NCBI GenBank assembly: GCA_026225945.1
Contig: JAMJFZ010001088.1
Span: forward strand, 1-64,000
Source of the DNA: Cricetomys ansorgei
Taxonomy: Eukaryota; Chordata; Mammalia; Rodentia; Nesomyidae
Direction of reading: 5' to 3'
DNA: 64,000 nucleotides
Part shown: in pieces, positions 9,820 to 22,568 of the stretch
Layout: each line of letters starts with the position of its first letter
How positions within the stretch are numbered: the stretch's first letter is position 1
Translations under genes and position numbers: made by a program
The notes under the pieces: generated by a model
Seen by the model: only the letters and a program-made list of their open reading frames with translations
What the model was told of the DNA's origin: nothing
The model's database searches: none

Positions 9820-12800
9820 TCTCCCTTTCCATTCTGGCTGTCTTAAGCAAAAGACCTGTCCCTCAAACAGCCAATTAGACTGTTCTTATGCCAGCACTGG
9901 CCATTTCTAACACTGCACACATGCACTGAGGAAGCTGCACTGTGACACAGCTGTTTGCACTGGCTTCAGAAGGCATAGCCTTATCAAGTCTATTTCAGAT
10001 TGTTTATACTGGACTTTTTTGCTATCACAAACCTTGGTGAACTCTAGACAGCCCTGCAAATGCTTCCACCTAAGCTAGTGTGAGAGACTTCTGTGGCAGG
10101 TGTCAAAGAGGCATTGCTATGATTAAAGCAAACACAGACCTTCATTTGCATGGGAGGTTGGCTGTGCTTGATGCAAACACCCCTCCTCTGACTGTGTAAT
10201 CCAGTTGTTCCATTCAGTGACTCCTCTGCAAGACACCCTCTGGTGCTCCCACCCTGGTGTGGTGGCATTAGAGCCAGTGAAGAATTTCTCTGAGTAGTCT
10301 TTTCTTGCCCACTGTTATTAGCATGGGCTGAGCGGGTGACAGGAAGGAAAAGGAATCAGGCAATAAAGCTGCAGATGGCAAAGGCAGCTCAGCAGCGGTA
10401 ACACCGGAGCCTGAGAAGCTCACAGCTGGAGCTGCAGAGCAGCAAGGCAGCCTGCTGCTTGACCACTGAGGAAGAGGTTGAGCTGAGCACTCACAGAGCT
10501 GAGATATAAACGTGGCAGAGTGGCCACGGCTTGATAGCTGGAGGGGAAGCGACTGAACAGTTTGAGGGAGCAAAAAGGCCAACAGAAATAGAGAGAAGAT
10601 GAAGAGCTGAGTCTGAAAGAAGAAAGGAGGCCATTAAGAGCCAGAGAAGAGAAGCTGCAAGCCCTGGCCACTGGAAGAGTTAAAGCCATCAGGCCTTTGG
10701 GACTGCGGGGCTGAGACATCCCAGGCCAGGAGCTGTAACTCTGGCTGCTGTCAAGAGCTGAGGAATCCAATACCCAGGCCTGCCCACAAGCTGCAGTGCC
10801 AGCTCCTGTGGAAAGCTAAGGAACTCTGGCTTCCTGGACCTACACCAGGGCTGTAACACCTGTCTCTGCAGGGATGAGGGTCTGGGTACCCCTTGCCTGC
10901 AGGAGAGCTGTGACATTATAGTTGTCACCTGCTGCTCCTGTCCATCTGCCGCCATCACCCACTGCCACCAAATGCTAAGGGATACAAAGGTTGCCAGCAA
11001 CCAACACTTGAAGAGCTCCTTGACCCTCCCTCCCCCATCATTTTCTCCTGGCTAGAACAAAGGGACTGCAGCCAGATGATTGGTAACACCTCCAGACAAG
11101 GAGAGCTCTCTGCTAACAGCCTTGTCTGTACCCCTAAATGCTTTGCTTTGGACAACTTCTATCCCAGAGGTCAATGAATCCCAGTCTGCTGGATGGCTTC
11201 ATCCAAACATAAGCATCTGTCCAAACATGCACGAGCTGCTTCCTGTCATCTCTACGTGCTATGTGCGTGTTTCCCGACTCTCTAGAATGCTGTCCTCCGA
11301 GTCATGTTTACATCACCTCACCCACACACCTACCTACCTGTCCATTGTCCTAGACCTACTCGTCCTTGTGGGTGAGGACCTTTAGGGTCAATGGGTGGAG
11401 GCCATAGGCCACAGGGGATAATCTCCACCCTTGCACATGGTGTGATCAGTGGAGCGACTCTCAGAGAAACTGTCTAGGTGTCAGCAAGAACAGAGCAGGC
11501 AGAAGTGGAGTTTACAGATCGCAGGGCAGGGACACTGCCCCCTGTTGCTCTCCATCACACACACTGCCACATCTGAGCCCAGCCCAGAGTGAGGACCAAG
11601 TATGTCACCAGGGGTCTCCTGTCTCCTGGTGAAGCAGAGGGTGACCTCCATCCTTTCGGGAAAGGTCTGGGTCCCTCATCCTTCCATGCATCTCCTCTAT
11701 CCCTCCTGACGTACCCATCACCCTGCTGCCTACTAACAGATTTCTGCAGATCTACTAGGTATATGTCTTTGCCAGTAGACAATCCCTGGTCTTGTTGAGG
11801 ATGGGGCACCCATTCCTTTCTTGGGGCTCCTTGTCCCACTCATGCCGTAGGGGCCCCTTTTTCTGCACATCGCACCTTGCCTGACTGCTGAAACATCTCT
11901 CACCTATCCAGGTGGACCAAGCCGCCAATAGTTGTACCCAGACAAGAACCAGGCACAACAGTCATCACCAGCCATCAAAAATCAGAAGACCAGAAACTTC
12001 ACAGGCATGGAGCCCAAGACATGACCTCACTTCTGAAGCGATGACTCTGGGCTACCAGGATGTGGGGAGGGAGGAGGCAGGGCCCACCAGGGGTCCTAGC
12101 TTTACCCCTGACCTGACCATGATCTTTAGCAAAAGGGTTTTCTGTGCCTGCAGAAAACTTATTGAGCCATTCTCTGATCTTAGGGGAAGGACTTTGCAGC
12201 CCCTCACAGCTGCCCCTCAGCCAGGGTCTCGCTGGCCTAGCTCTAAGTTTTATGGCAATCATAAATACAAAAAAAGAGATTAACACAGCTTGGAGTATTG
12301 ATCACCAAGGAGCCTTTCCCCGTCACATTTCCATATTGCCCTTTCACTTCCCTGCCGTTCTATAATCCTATAACTCTCTCTAGCACAGATCCCCTGGTGT
12401 TCCCTGCTAAATGTCAGAGCTGCGCTGCTCAAAGGCAGTGCGTGCACCCTGGCAGACAGAGCAGAGAGAACGCGGCATTAGGATGCGCTCAGCTCCTGGG
12501 CACACTTCCCCCTTATCATCCAGCATCAGGATGGCTCAGCCTTCACCTCCATAGGGGGCATGTGGGGGAGCATGCCACTTCAGGTGTCAAGGGAACAGGA
12601 ATACCGGGTGTTACCTCAAGCAGGCCAGCTAGCCTCTCTCTGCTTCTCATGCCTAGAAAACAAGATTTTGAACTTGAATTACATCTAAACTCCCTTCCAT
12701 CTTTTTTACATTCGATAAATTATGTTTGCAAAGCCACTGGAGACATAACCATTTTTGACTGATCTCATTAATAAAAATGAAGGACAGGGAGGTGGCGGTT

Positions 12801-12984
12801 TTAAAGGAGGCAGCCCAGGAGCTGCAGCACCCACATCCTCTGGTGATGAGTCTGGAGATCTCGGGCAGGGGAAAGCTCCTTACAGCTTAATCCCACTCCT
12901 TGCCAGCAAGCTAAGCGCAAAGCACTCTCATCAAGTGTAATCAACCCAGTGGGTTTTGGAGGAGGATGGGGAAATCACTCAAGT
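9820..12984. other. Unassigned sequence, partly purine-rich
   Basis: No certain repeat or gene in 3.2 kb. The stretch about 10330-10700 is rich in gaggaag, gagaag and gcagc words with recurring gagctg/gctgcag motifs. It might be a degraded LTR or a locally expanded repeat, but I cannot name it. The segment 12655-12790 (gaattacatctaaactcc, attcgataaattatg, tctcattaataaaaatg) is AT-rich and repeat-free. The frames at 10268-10770 are opposite-strand shadows of the purine-rich block. Confidence 0.35.
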
Positions 12985-13128
12985 GTCTCCTGCATCCTGG
13001 ATCCATTCCTGCTGCCTCCTGTGGGCTCCCAAGGCCGGGATCACAAGCACACACCACACCTGTGTTTTCCATCTGAGTTCTGAGGCACAAGCACTGCCAA
13101 GTAAGCACACACACACACCTCCAGCTCT
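12985..13128 (+). mobile_element. B4-like SINE fragment
   Basis: The run 'gggctcccaaggccgggatcacaagcacacaccacacctg' followed by 'gttctgaggcacaagcactgccaagtaagcac' follows the B4 3' half in order, with deletions. The family assignment is tentative. Confidence 0.45.
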
Positions 13129-13129
13129 C

Positions 13130-14098
13130 AGTGACCTCTTTAGCAAGTCCTTTTTATGTCTCCTCTTGGTTCTTTCCAACAAACTGACCCTCTCAACCAC
13201 ACCTGCAGTGCAACACAAGATGTACTGTGGAGACAACTCCCAGCTCAGAGCAGAACATTCTAAAGCTGAACCCCTGGTTTTAGTGACAGGAGCAGCTAAG
13301 AAGAATCTCTGAGAGACCCAGAGTGCCAGTGTTTACATAAGGGGACTAGGAAAGAGGAGAGAGCAATCCCCCTCCCTCCACGGGAACGTCACCCCATCCC
13401 ACCCCTGTGTGCCTGGGTGGGGTTTTCGGGTCTGATCAACCTTTTGCAAGTCAGGAATTTGCACAAGCCCCACAGCTGATAAGCAATGACCTGAAATGTA
13501 GGCTTCCGCAAACACCAATCTCTGTTATCAAAGCAGAAGGGTTTTCCCAGGTTTGGGTGTGCTCACAGGGCTTCCTTCCATCTGGAAGATGCCTCCTGTT
13601 GCTTGGAAGATCAGGATTAGTAACTGCAGGACAGTCTGCCCCCATTGCTGCATGTGAAGCTGGAACTGAACAGGTCACAGGCAGACCTTAAGCTTCAGGA
13701 TGTGTCCACAGGTAGGCATGATCCCACTCAGGACTCCAGAACCCAGATCTGTGATTGGGATGCCCAATTTCCAGGCAGGCCCTGAGAAGGACAAGTAAAA
13801 AGCAGCTCCAGCTCCAACCACTCAGATACTGGACCCACACTTTTCTACCAGTGGTTAGAGAGCAATCCACTATATGGTCATTCCAATGAGTTAGTTAAAG
13901 TGCTCTGTGTTCTGGAAACTGGTGTCCAGTTTCACAGGGTAATTTAGACAAGCAAAGACTTCAGCTATTCTATAGACAGGAAGCTTCCAGGTAACGTGTA
14001 CAATAGGCTCAAGTACAATAGGTGTTTGAGGCTATTAATGTATACTGTGTCTCCCTTGCTGGTAGATGAGGTCTTCAGTCTGAAACAATGTTGAATGA
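13130..14098. other. Unassigned intergenic sequence
   Basis: No repeat or gene recognised. The overlapping frames at 13407-13691 and 13451-13678 are on opposite strands and unrecognised. Confidence 0.45.
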
Positions 14099-15004
14099 TG
14101 TATTAGTCACTGTCGGAAAATACCTAAGGAAAGCAACTTCAGGACAGAACAGTTTGAGGTCAAATCCACCATGGCAGGAAGTCATGGACGAAGGAGTGGC
14201 TCTAGCTGAGTGAGAGCACAAGGCAGCTGGATACCTTGTGTCTGTAGTCGGGTCACAGGGGGAAATGAATACTGGTTTAGACTCCTTCCAAATGAATATA
14301 AGATAGAGCTTCTGATGGGAGGGAATTTCTCCCAGGGTAGCTTCTCCTATTGTCAGTACAGTGCAATAGGCTTCTCTTTACCAATACTAGTCTTTTGAAC
14401 AATTACTGCTGCTTTCTCTGCCAGCATCTTGTTCCCCTCTAAAATTGCACGGTTAGGCCCCCAGTATCCACATTTCTATTGGCATTCTGGTATCCCAAAC
14501 TCCCACCTGGTACACCTTTAAGCCCTGCTTATAGCATTCTAGTGTTGCTTTAGATCTGAAGTCTTCCATATTCCTCAAGCAAACCCCTTCCAAAAGCCTA
14601 ACCACCACATGGTAAAGCGCATCAATCCCACTTCTGGTACCAATTTTCTGTATTAATTTCTTTTTTACCATAGTAACAAAGTATCTGATGAAAGCAACTT
14701 AAGGAAGACAGGGTTTGTTTGAGGGTACAGCTCAGCCTGGAGAGGAAGTCACAGCAGCAGGAGAAAGAGGCAGCTGGTCACTCTGTCTGTAGTCAGGAAC
14801 CACAGAAAGGTGGATAACTATGTTCAGCTCCTTTTCTCCTCTTTATTTGGAACCCCAGCCTAGAGAATGTTGTCACCAACATTTAGAATGAGTCTTCCAA
14901 CCTCAACTATCCCAATCTAGAAACCCCCTCACAGACATGCCCAGGTGTTTTCCACCTACATAAACCAGATCCCGTCAAGCTGACAGTCAATATTAACCAT
15001 CACA
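14099..15004 (-). mobile_element. MaLR provirus (LTR-internal-LTR), decayed
   Basis: Read on the minus strand, a 5' LTR (14649-15004; tg..ca, with 'gcaacttaaggaag', 'cacagacatgccc', 'gtcaagctgacagtcaatattaaccatcaca') is followed by a short internal region. A partial 3' LTR follows (14099 to about 14300; 'tgtattagtcactg', 'gcaacttcaggacagaacagtt'). Just inside the 5' LTR, at 14627-14642 on the minus strand, lies tggtaccagaagtggg. This resembles the tRNA-Leu-type primer binding site used by ERVL/MaLR elements. The internal part (about 14300-14626) is only some 330 bp with no open frame, as is normal for MaLRs, which lack functional genes. Confidence 0.72.
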
Positions 15005-18000
15005 ATGAGTGAGATAGTCTTGTAAACCCTAACACTCAGTAAATCTACTACCAGCCAATCTGAACAAGACCTCATGTATCAATAGTTTCCATGTCACCTT
15101 AGCCTAAAAGAGGCTGGGCTGTGGCAATGCATGATGATGTGATGATAATTTGGCTCCACTGGCATTGATATAACTCCATGAATGCCCAAGCATCCTGAGA
15201 ACACCTTTCCATTCCCAAAAGCCAGTTACCAGTATAAATGTCACCACTCCCTTTGAAAAACAGGGGACAATCATTATATCCAAATATTATATTTCAGGAG
15301 CCTTCCTACTGCTCCAGCCTGTCCTTCAGACGGTGGTTCTAAGTCACAAGCTGATCCATCTTCTGAATATCCCTCCCTGGCTTGTTTTGCTTATAGTTAT
15401 ACAGTTATACAGTTATATATATATAACTCAAACAGCTGCCCTTAACTGTAGCGATCCCACACTTTTGCTGACCATCTCTGTAGCTCTTTGTCTAGGTTGC
15501 CACTCTAATTCTGCTGCTGGCTACAATCATCGATGTCAACTTACTCTTATTTAGCCTTGTATCCCAACAGTTCTGTTTCTGTAGAGAAGCCTGACAGACA
15601 CAAACCCATTATGTGTTGTTGTTTTGCTGGTGTGCTCTCTGTGAGGGTCAGCTATTCTCCGTGTCTAGATCCTGTTCTACAGTGGTATGCCCTGTCTGAG
15701 CTGACAGTACCCCTAAGGTTCCCATGGAGTTGATGCGAACACAAAGTACTTTTGCTATTCACATATTGAGTGTGTCAAATGAAGGCTTACAAACTGCTAG
15801 GAAACCCGATGCCCTCTGCCATCCCCTAGAGAGCACATGATTGATGCGCTAGGTTGGAGATGTCTTCACTCTAGAGGCTGTCAATCAGCCCCTCACCATA
15901 GAGCTCATATCCAGGCTGGATCAGGTGTAACCACAGGGATCCTGGCTTTTTGATAGGTTCTAATCTTCAGAATTCAACTCATTCCAAAGTCACTAGGGTA
16001 CCCAGACCATAAGAGTGACAGCTTTAACTGCATGGTCAGCTCCCTGTCCTCCTGCAACTTTGCAGAGAGCAGAGAGGTTAAGCGTTCTGTTCTGCATGTT
16101 CTCCCCAGTGGCCTCAGTCAGCAATGGAGATTCATGGCAGCCATTTTGGGCTCTTGTTGCATCGTTTGTCAGGAAAATGAGGTATTAGAATTTCAGGGCC
16201 TAATATGCCAAGTGAGTTAGTGTGAGTTATGGTGGAGAATCTAGCTGCTCCTTTGGTATTTCCGATAATATGTAGCTTTGTCAAAGGCGGATGGCAAACG
16301 ATCAGTCCAAAGTGCCTTGGAAAAGCACACTCTTCATGTCAAAATGGCTTACATTGTGGAAAAAATTACTATCAGTCAAAATGGCACACAGAGGGAGAGC
16401 ACAAGTCAGGAGAAAGCCATTTCAACCTTAGGAAGCACTCGTAAGTTAACCCTGTGGGTAGTGGGTGGAAAGTCTCCATGGTCCTTAGTGGGACAAAAGC
16501 TTTTCTGTGGCTCCCTGCCTCCAAAGTCCCTCAGCCTCAATGCCTGGGAACACCAGGCTGGCCTCGTGAGGAGGAAAAGCCACTGTCTAGAAGAGTCCTG
16601 GGAACATTTCCAACAGGGGAGGATTTTCTCCACACTCAGCACTGCACAGAATGGATACCACTGTTTAAGAGCCATCTGGAGATAGATATATTTAAGAAAA
16701 ATAAATTTCCATTCTCCTAGGAAGAAATAATACATTTGTAAGTGTGTAGGACTCATGCAGAGAGAAAAACTAAATTCAATTTCTAAGAGCTCTAGGGGTA
16801 AAGATTTTATTCCAACCCAAAACCCTCAAATGGACCAAGTTCTTGGCAAAGACCTCCCTGACTCTGGGTATATTCCATCAGTGGCCATGTAGATGGAGAG
16901 TTGGGCCAAGCAGATATTAGGGTTCCCTCTAATCTAGAAGTTCGGAAATTTTACCATCAAGACTAGGAAAAGCAAGATAACTCTCTGTCTCTGTGTGGAA
17001 AAGTGGATTAATAATGGTAATAGGTTAGTGGGGGGAGAAATCTGGGTCTGAGCTCTCTCTCGATCTCTAAGGAATCTCACCATGCTGACATCAACGATTT
17101 CTGAGTCTTGGTAAGAGATGCAGAAACATTCCGATCACCTCAGAGTGCAGACATCACGGCCTATGGCACCATGATGGCAAGGAGAACCAAGTCCAGTACC
17201 AACTCTGATCATTTAGCAAGTGGATTAGAACACTTGGTCAGAGGGAATCTCAAAGCCAGGTTCAAAGACAACTAGAAGGTATTTCTATAACTAATTAGGG
17301 ATAGCAAACAAAGAGGGCAGAGTGTGGGGGAAAGGTTGAGAACAGCCATGATGGTTTACCATCCCCATGTTGATGGCTGAAAAATCACCTGTTCCAGTGT
17401 CAGTCATCAACTGGTCTCCAGAACATGGCTAGAATGAGACATCAACTACATGGATGCAAAGTCAATAAGGGCCACTTGTCATGAGTGGGGAGAACTGGCT
17501 TCTCCCACTAGCTGCAAGGCCAAGCAGATGGAAGGTGGTAGCACAGGAGAGACATGGGGACACAAGGCAGAAAGAGGAGTGCAAGGAAAACATGAAGGAA
17601 AATGTGACCTGAAACCAGCTACCCAGCGGGCTTTACTCTTCTCGTGCATCCTCATTTCACTCTCTGCATCATCTGCAAGAGCAGAGTCTTCCCCATCTTG
17701 CAGGAAAAGTTCAGGGTCAAAGAGGATTCTACATGGAATGCTGGCTCCATCCCCAGGTTGGTCTCCCCAGCCTCTCCTCTCCATCATGACTTCTCATTCA
17801 AGGACACAGTTTAATGAGTGCCCCTGGCACACATCCTCATGCTCACTTTGATCAAAAGGAAAGCTTCCTCTCAAGAAGAGAAGCATCAGCAAAGGCAGAT
17901 GGGGGGCTTGGATCCCCCTTGAGGTCCATCAAGTACTTAATGATGGAGACATTAGTCACCACCACACATTCTCATCACTTCCGAGACAGATGCACACTAC

Positions 18001-18485
18001 TCATTCCTCCAGGCCAGTTAGTTCTCACTGAGTTCCCCAGGTGCTGGGGGGCCCTGCCCTGTTCCTTACTCTAGTGTTCTTAAGCACTCCCTCCCCTTCT
18101 ACCAGGAACACATTATTCCTATGATCACAGAGCAGGACCCAGTGAGACAGACTTTCTCCTTTTCCTGGGGGATGTGCTAGAGGTAAAACAATGTCTGCTT
18201 CCTGGCAGTAACTCCATTGATTCACAACCTCATTGCTAGAAACAGTGTTCTCGCATGCTGTATCTAATTTGCTCATTGATAATAGCCTTTATACCCTAGA
18301 GAGGTTTCTGTGTTGCTTTTTGCCTTGCTACTGTACGTGATTTGGGCGAGAAAGATTGAAGTCGGGACATTTCTTAAGGACTGATGGCAAGGTAGCAGGG
18401 ATAGAGAGCCCAGTGTGAAACTGAAAGCAGTCATCCACCTAGGTGTGATGTTCTCTTCCCTTGTTTTCTTTTCTTATCCTCCAGC
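15005..18485. other. Mostly unique sequence; one weak old-LTR end
   Basis: About 3.5 kb with little recognisable repeat content. Around 15510-15610 the words 'gtatcccaacagttctgtttctgtagagaagcctgacagacaca' resemble the 3' end of an ancient MLT1-like MaLR LTR (weak call). The stretch 16200-16450 (gtatttccgataatatgtag, aggcggatggcaaacgatc, repeated gtcaaaatgg at 16338 and 16376) looks unique and could be conserved noncoding DNA. ORFs at 16278-16756 and 17450-17851 overlap antisense frames and have no recognisable domain. Confidence 0.35.
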
Positions 18486-18487
18486 TT

Positions 18488-18640
18488 CGTTAAGGTATAA
18501 TTGAAATTTTAAATTGTATATATTTACAGTGCCCCGTGACATATTGATATATACACATAAATATTATCAAATAATTAAATCAAGCTAAAGAAGATGTTCC
18601 CCATATCGTATTTATTTTATATGAGAAGTGAGACTAAGAT
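18488..18640 (+). mobile_element. Ancient LINE-1 (L1M-type) 3'UTR fragment
   Basis: The run 'ttaaggtataattgaaattttaaattgtatatatttacagtg' followed by 'acatattgatatatacacataaatattatcaaataattaaatcaag' follows the old mammalian LINE-1 3'UTR pattern. Strongly diverged. Confidence 0.5.
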
Positions 18641-18644
18641 CTAC

Positions 18645-19185
18645 TTTCCAGAATTCTTTAAATTTTTGTTGAAATCCTCATATATGTTTTGAGTGTATCA
18701 TACATCACCCCTCACTCCCCTCCTCCAGCTCTTCCCAGAGCCCCCCCTTCACTTCTCCATCATAACTTCTTGTCCTCCTTTACAGCTATTTTACTGTTCC
18801 TAAGCCTTGAGTGCAATTACTGTCACCCATATGCATGTGGGTGTGGGGTCGTCCACTGAGACATGAGGAACCTAACCAGTGGCCACCCTCCTAAAGAAAA
18901 GCAACTCTTCCTCTACCAGCAGCCATCAACTGCTAAGAGCTCCTCATCCAGGGGTAGGGCCTTGGAAATCCTTTCCTAATGCACGCTGGAATCATGGAAT
19001 TTAACTATAGAATTTAACTGGTTTGATATTGTGTAGGTCTTCCGTAGGTAATCACAGCTGTTGTGAATCTACACATGCAGCAGCCAGAGGGCGGCAAGTT
19101 ACAGCAGCCCGCCAGGTTTCCCAGTGCTTACAGTCTTTCCTCCCCTTCTCCCATGATGTTCTCTGAGCCTTGGTGGTGTGATGAG
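18645..19185 (-). mobile_element. LINE-1 (Lx-type) 3' end, antisense
   Basis: Reverse-complement Lx 3'UTR in order: 'aattctttaaatttttgttgaaatcctcatatatg' (the L1 terminus), 'cccctcctccagctcttcccag', 'gcatgtgggtgtggggtcgtccactgagacatg', 'aaagcaactcttcctctaccagcagccatcaactgc', 'gtaatcacagctgttgtgaa', 'ccatgatgttctctgagccttgg'. It is a 5'-truncated insertion with no coding capacity. Confidence 0.85.
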
Positions 19186-19186
19186 G

Positions 19187-19310
19187 ATGTGTGTGTATAT
19201 GTATGTGTGTGTGTATATATGTAAATACATTGTGTGTATATATGTATATATATATCATATTGGGTATGTTTGTGTGTGTGTGTGTGTGTGTATAGATAGA
19301 TAGATATATG
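19187..19310 (+). repeat. (TG)n/(TA)n compound microsatellite
   Basis: Alternating gtgtgt, tatata and tagatagata tracts, including a 10-unit TG run near 19270-19290. The TA-rich centre could form cruciform or DNA-unwinding structures. The minus-strand 80-92 codon frames here are artefacts. Confidence 0.95.
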
Positions 19311-19849
19311 GTGAGCACATACTTTCTCATTTTTATTACCTTGAACAGTACTAAAATCTAAGTGCAGCAATATGAGCTATGGCCACTGTGACCCACATTA
19401 GATCCATAGGATTCTCTGCAGGCTTCCTGGGATATTCTGCCTTTAGCCAACATCTTGCCATCTGCACTCCACGAAATGCATTCTAAATCCTAGTTCTTTG
19501 GCCCTCATCCCTACCCTGTTACTAGTCACTTGTACACAAAATCCTTACATTTAGTGCCTTGACATACATAATGGAGGTAAGTCCTCACTTCACAGGTTGT
19601 CCAAATTGAGCCAGTGGGAGCCCCGGAGTGCACAGACACAGTGAGTGTATGGTATGCTCCCATCCATGAGCAGGAGTGGCAGGTGGAGAGACTCAGAACA
19701 AGAACACACAGCTAAGCATCTTCTGTCGTATCCTCTTGATACTTGTCATGGTCCTCGCCTTGTGTCCACCCGTTCTCTAGTAAGACTGGATATTAACATC
19801 CCAGTGTCACAGCAAAATATAGGTCCCAAACCTGAAGGTTGTCGTCCAG
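19311..19849. other. Unassigned intergenic sequence
   Basis: No repeat family or gene recognised. Confidence 0.45.
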
Positions 19850-19970
19850 CTTCAGATCACGTTACAGATGCAGAGTGAGTTACAGCACATGGGATGACTG
19901 GTCCAAGGTCACACAGCTGGTGGCTCGGGAAGGACACAGGATTGGAATCCATAGATGATGACTACTAATT
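19850..19970 (+). mobile_element. MIR SINE
   Basis: One of the better MIRs here: 'cgttacagatgcagagtgagttacagcacatgg' then 'actggtccaaggtcacacagctggtggctcgggaaggacacaggattggaatcc' gives the core and 3' domain in order. Confidence 0.8.
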
Positions 19971-21639
19971 TCCCCTTGGCACCTCCTAGTGCAGTACCGA
20001 GCCATAGACTTTATACAACCATTGAGAGAAATGCAGCATTGTGGTGAACTGAAAGCCCGAGAGCTATTAAGGAAAGCTGGTGGTTTCCTACAACCTCTGT
20101 AGACTGACTATTGCATCAAAATGTCTTCTGTCAAACCTGAATAGAAGAGTCTGATTTCTTATGGGTAATTGCCAAAGTTGGGCACCTTATTCTCAGGACT
20201 CCAAGCTAGCACCACTAATGATATGCTAGGACTGAAGGTCTGAGCAGTATTACATATCAGAGGCATTTACCTGGGGTGTTCTGTGAAAGGAAGTTCCTGT
20301 CATCTCACATTCTCAAGACTTTTACCCAGAATGGGACAAGGAGGCTCCCAGGAAGCCAGGTTGAAATAGAGAGATGCTCAGAGGCAATGGCCTTCCCCAC
20401 TGAGGCTTAGGGAATAGCACCAGTATCCACACCACTGTCCACCCCATGTGACCCTGTAGCCATGCAGTAGAAATGTTCTCCCCACTCCTTTCCTCATCAT
20501 GCCACAGAGAGGTTGCCTGTCCCAAAAGACCCTTGTGCTGTGCTGCCATGAAGCCTGAGTTCCCAACACTGAGGCTGCCTAACTAGCCAGCCTGTGGGAT
20601 GTATAATTTAGCTGAATGAAAACCTACTATACCCTAGGAAAAGGAGCACACTAGCAAATAGCAAAGAACTAATTAAGCTAATTAACTTCTTCATTGTTTG
20701 CTTCTGAATATTTTGCATAATGAAGAACTCTGTGTACACAGTTAAAATGATGTTCTCGTTTACATCTCATTATTCTTCCTCCCTCCCAGACATAATTACC
20801 ACGATGAATCCGTATGCATCTTTTAGTCCATTTTTCATATTTTTGCATAAATTTTGTGTGATTTTTTAAAGATATAAAAATGTTATCAACCATGACTATG
20901 GAGACAGTCTGTTTTTATTCCAGGTTCTTGTCTTGCCCTCCCTCCAAGAATGAAGTGAGCAGACAGAAAAGGGAAAACAAACAAGAGAAATTTCTATTTA
21001 CCAGACATGAGTAACAATCCAAATGAGAAAAAAAAAGAAATCAGAATGGGAAAGCAGAAATTCTGAGAGCCTTGGTAGCATCAGGATGCTGACCAAGAGA
21101 GGCTGTGAGTGTTATGGGTCTACCTCTGCTGGCTTCAGGGTACAAGAGTTTCTCAGACTTCAGCATGCAGCCAAGAGATTGCCAGAAGTATTATAGTTGG
21201 AAGCTCTCGAAGGCATCTCAGGATGCCAACCAAAAGCAGTCGCTGGCAGAGCAAGTCTACAGACAGCAGGCCCCTATCTCCAACAGCTCTAGAAGGCTGG
21301 AGGGGTCTGATGCTTGTAACTGAATCCAGGAATGCTGGATCTCAAAGCAAGTAGAAAATTCTAGGTAAGTTCGGAGGTACTCATATTTTGGTGGAAGCTA
21401 GATACATGGATTAACCACAGCATGTGTCAGATATATGCATAAAACATGTAATGGAACCACCAGCAGACTCATGATGGAATGTATTCTTTCTAAACTCAGC
21501 ATTTTAGTATTTTCCGTTTCTATTCCCAAATTATTCTTTTTACAAAACAAATAATGATATTTTATGTTCAGTCTTTTTTCACTCAGATTGCTTCAGTGTG
21601 ACCCACTCCTTCCTTCATTACATGCTGTAGTCATTTTTG
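19971..21639. other. Unassigned sequence, AT-rich in part
   Basis: No confident repeat or gene. Around 20690-20900 the AT-rich text ('gcttctgaatattttgcataatgaag', 'aatccgtatgcatcttttagtccatttttcat') could be an old LINE or DNA-element relic, but I cannot place it. Confidence 0.4.
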
Positions 21640-21875
21640 AACAATTTCTAAAAAGCAAACTGTTTGCATACCTAAAATGTCTGCAATTTCCCCATACTCG
21701 AATGATAGTTTAGCTGTGTATAAAAATCTAACCGCATGATGCCCTTTGGTTACATTATTGCATCTATCATTGATGACATTGTTTCTGTTTATAATCTAAT
21801 TATTCCTCCTTCGAATAAAGTTCTATGGCTTCACCATGGTGTGCACAGATGTGAATCATCTTCCGGGCTCTATGG
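21640..21875 (+). mobile_element. Possible ancient LINE-1 (L1M) relic
   Basis: The order 'actcgaatgatagtttagctgtgtataaaaatct' ... 'tgatgacattgtttctg' ... 'attattcctcc' ... 'cttcaccatggtgtgcacag' loosely follows a recurrent old mammalian LINE-1 segment. Highly diverged and tentative; strand is given as read. Confidence 0.35.
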
Positions 21876-22568
21876 GCTTCATCCATCCATAGCTCAGATA
21901 TTCCTTCAAGTACAGAAAATGTTCAGAATTTTTCTTTTATCAGTATAAAGTTGTGTTATTAAATATTTCTTCTCCCCCATTTTTCCCATCATGCTTTGCA
22001 AGTACTATTATACATACATTGCCTTTCCACTCTACTCTCTGCTAGTCACATGCGCAACATTTTTAAACCACGCTTCTGATTATGTGTAGGAACATAATTT
22101 ACTTATTAAATAACACTACCATAGCGGGTTGGGAAAAAACAAAAAAACACTGTGCCTTGATTTAAATTGCTGCTGTGAAAGACCCACATAGCCTGGCTTG
22201 CTTTCCTGTAAGTGTGTTTGCTGCTGTCATTTCTGCTCCTGGTCCTTAGTCACACGGGCTCAGTTCCCACTCATGCTCCTTGGTCATGTAGGTTTGGTTT
22301 GGACCCACTGAAGACAGAGAGGTCAGACATGACCTTGAATGGCCAATAATCATGCAAGAAGTGTGGACCACAGCTGAGATTTTCAACAGTTGTTCCCTGA
22401 GTCCATAGATGTGAATAAATACTTTGCATTCCCCACTTGGTCTCCCTGCCTATCCTGGGTGCATGTTTCTCTGCTCCATTTTTCTGTAACAATAGAATGA
22501 TTTTATACAGTTTTGAACAGAGAGAAAAGGAGAAATCTTAAGGTTGCAAAATCTCTTCCCTCCCAACT
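21876..22568. other. Unassigned sequence
   Basis: No repeat or gene recognised. Confidence 0.4.

Noticed and set aside
12298..12762. 154-codon plus frame
   Set aside because: No recognisable domain, no supporting splice or promoter signals, and a length compatible with chance.
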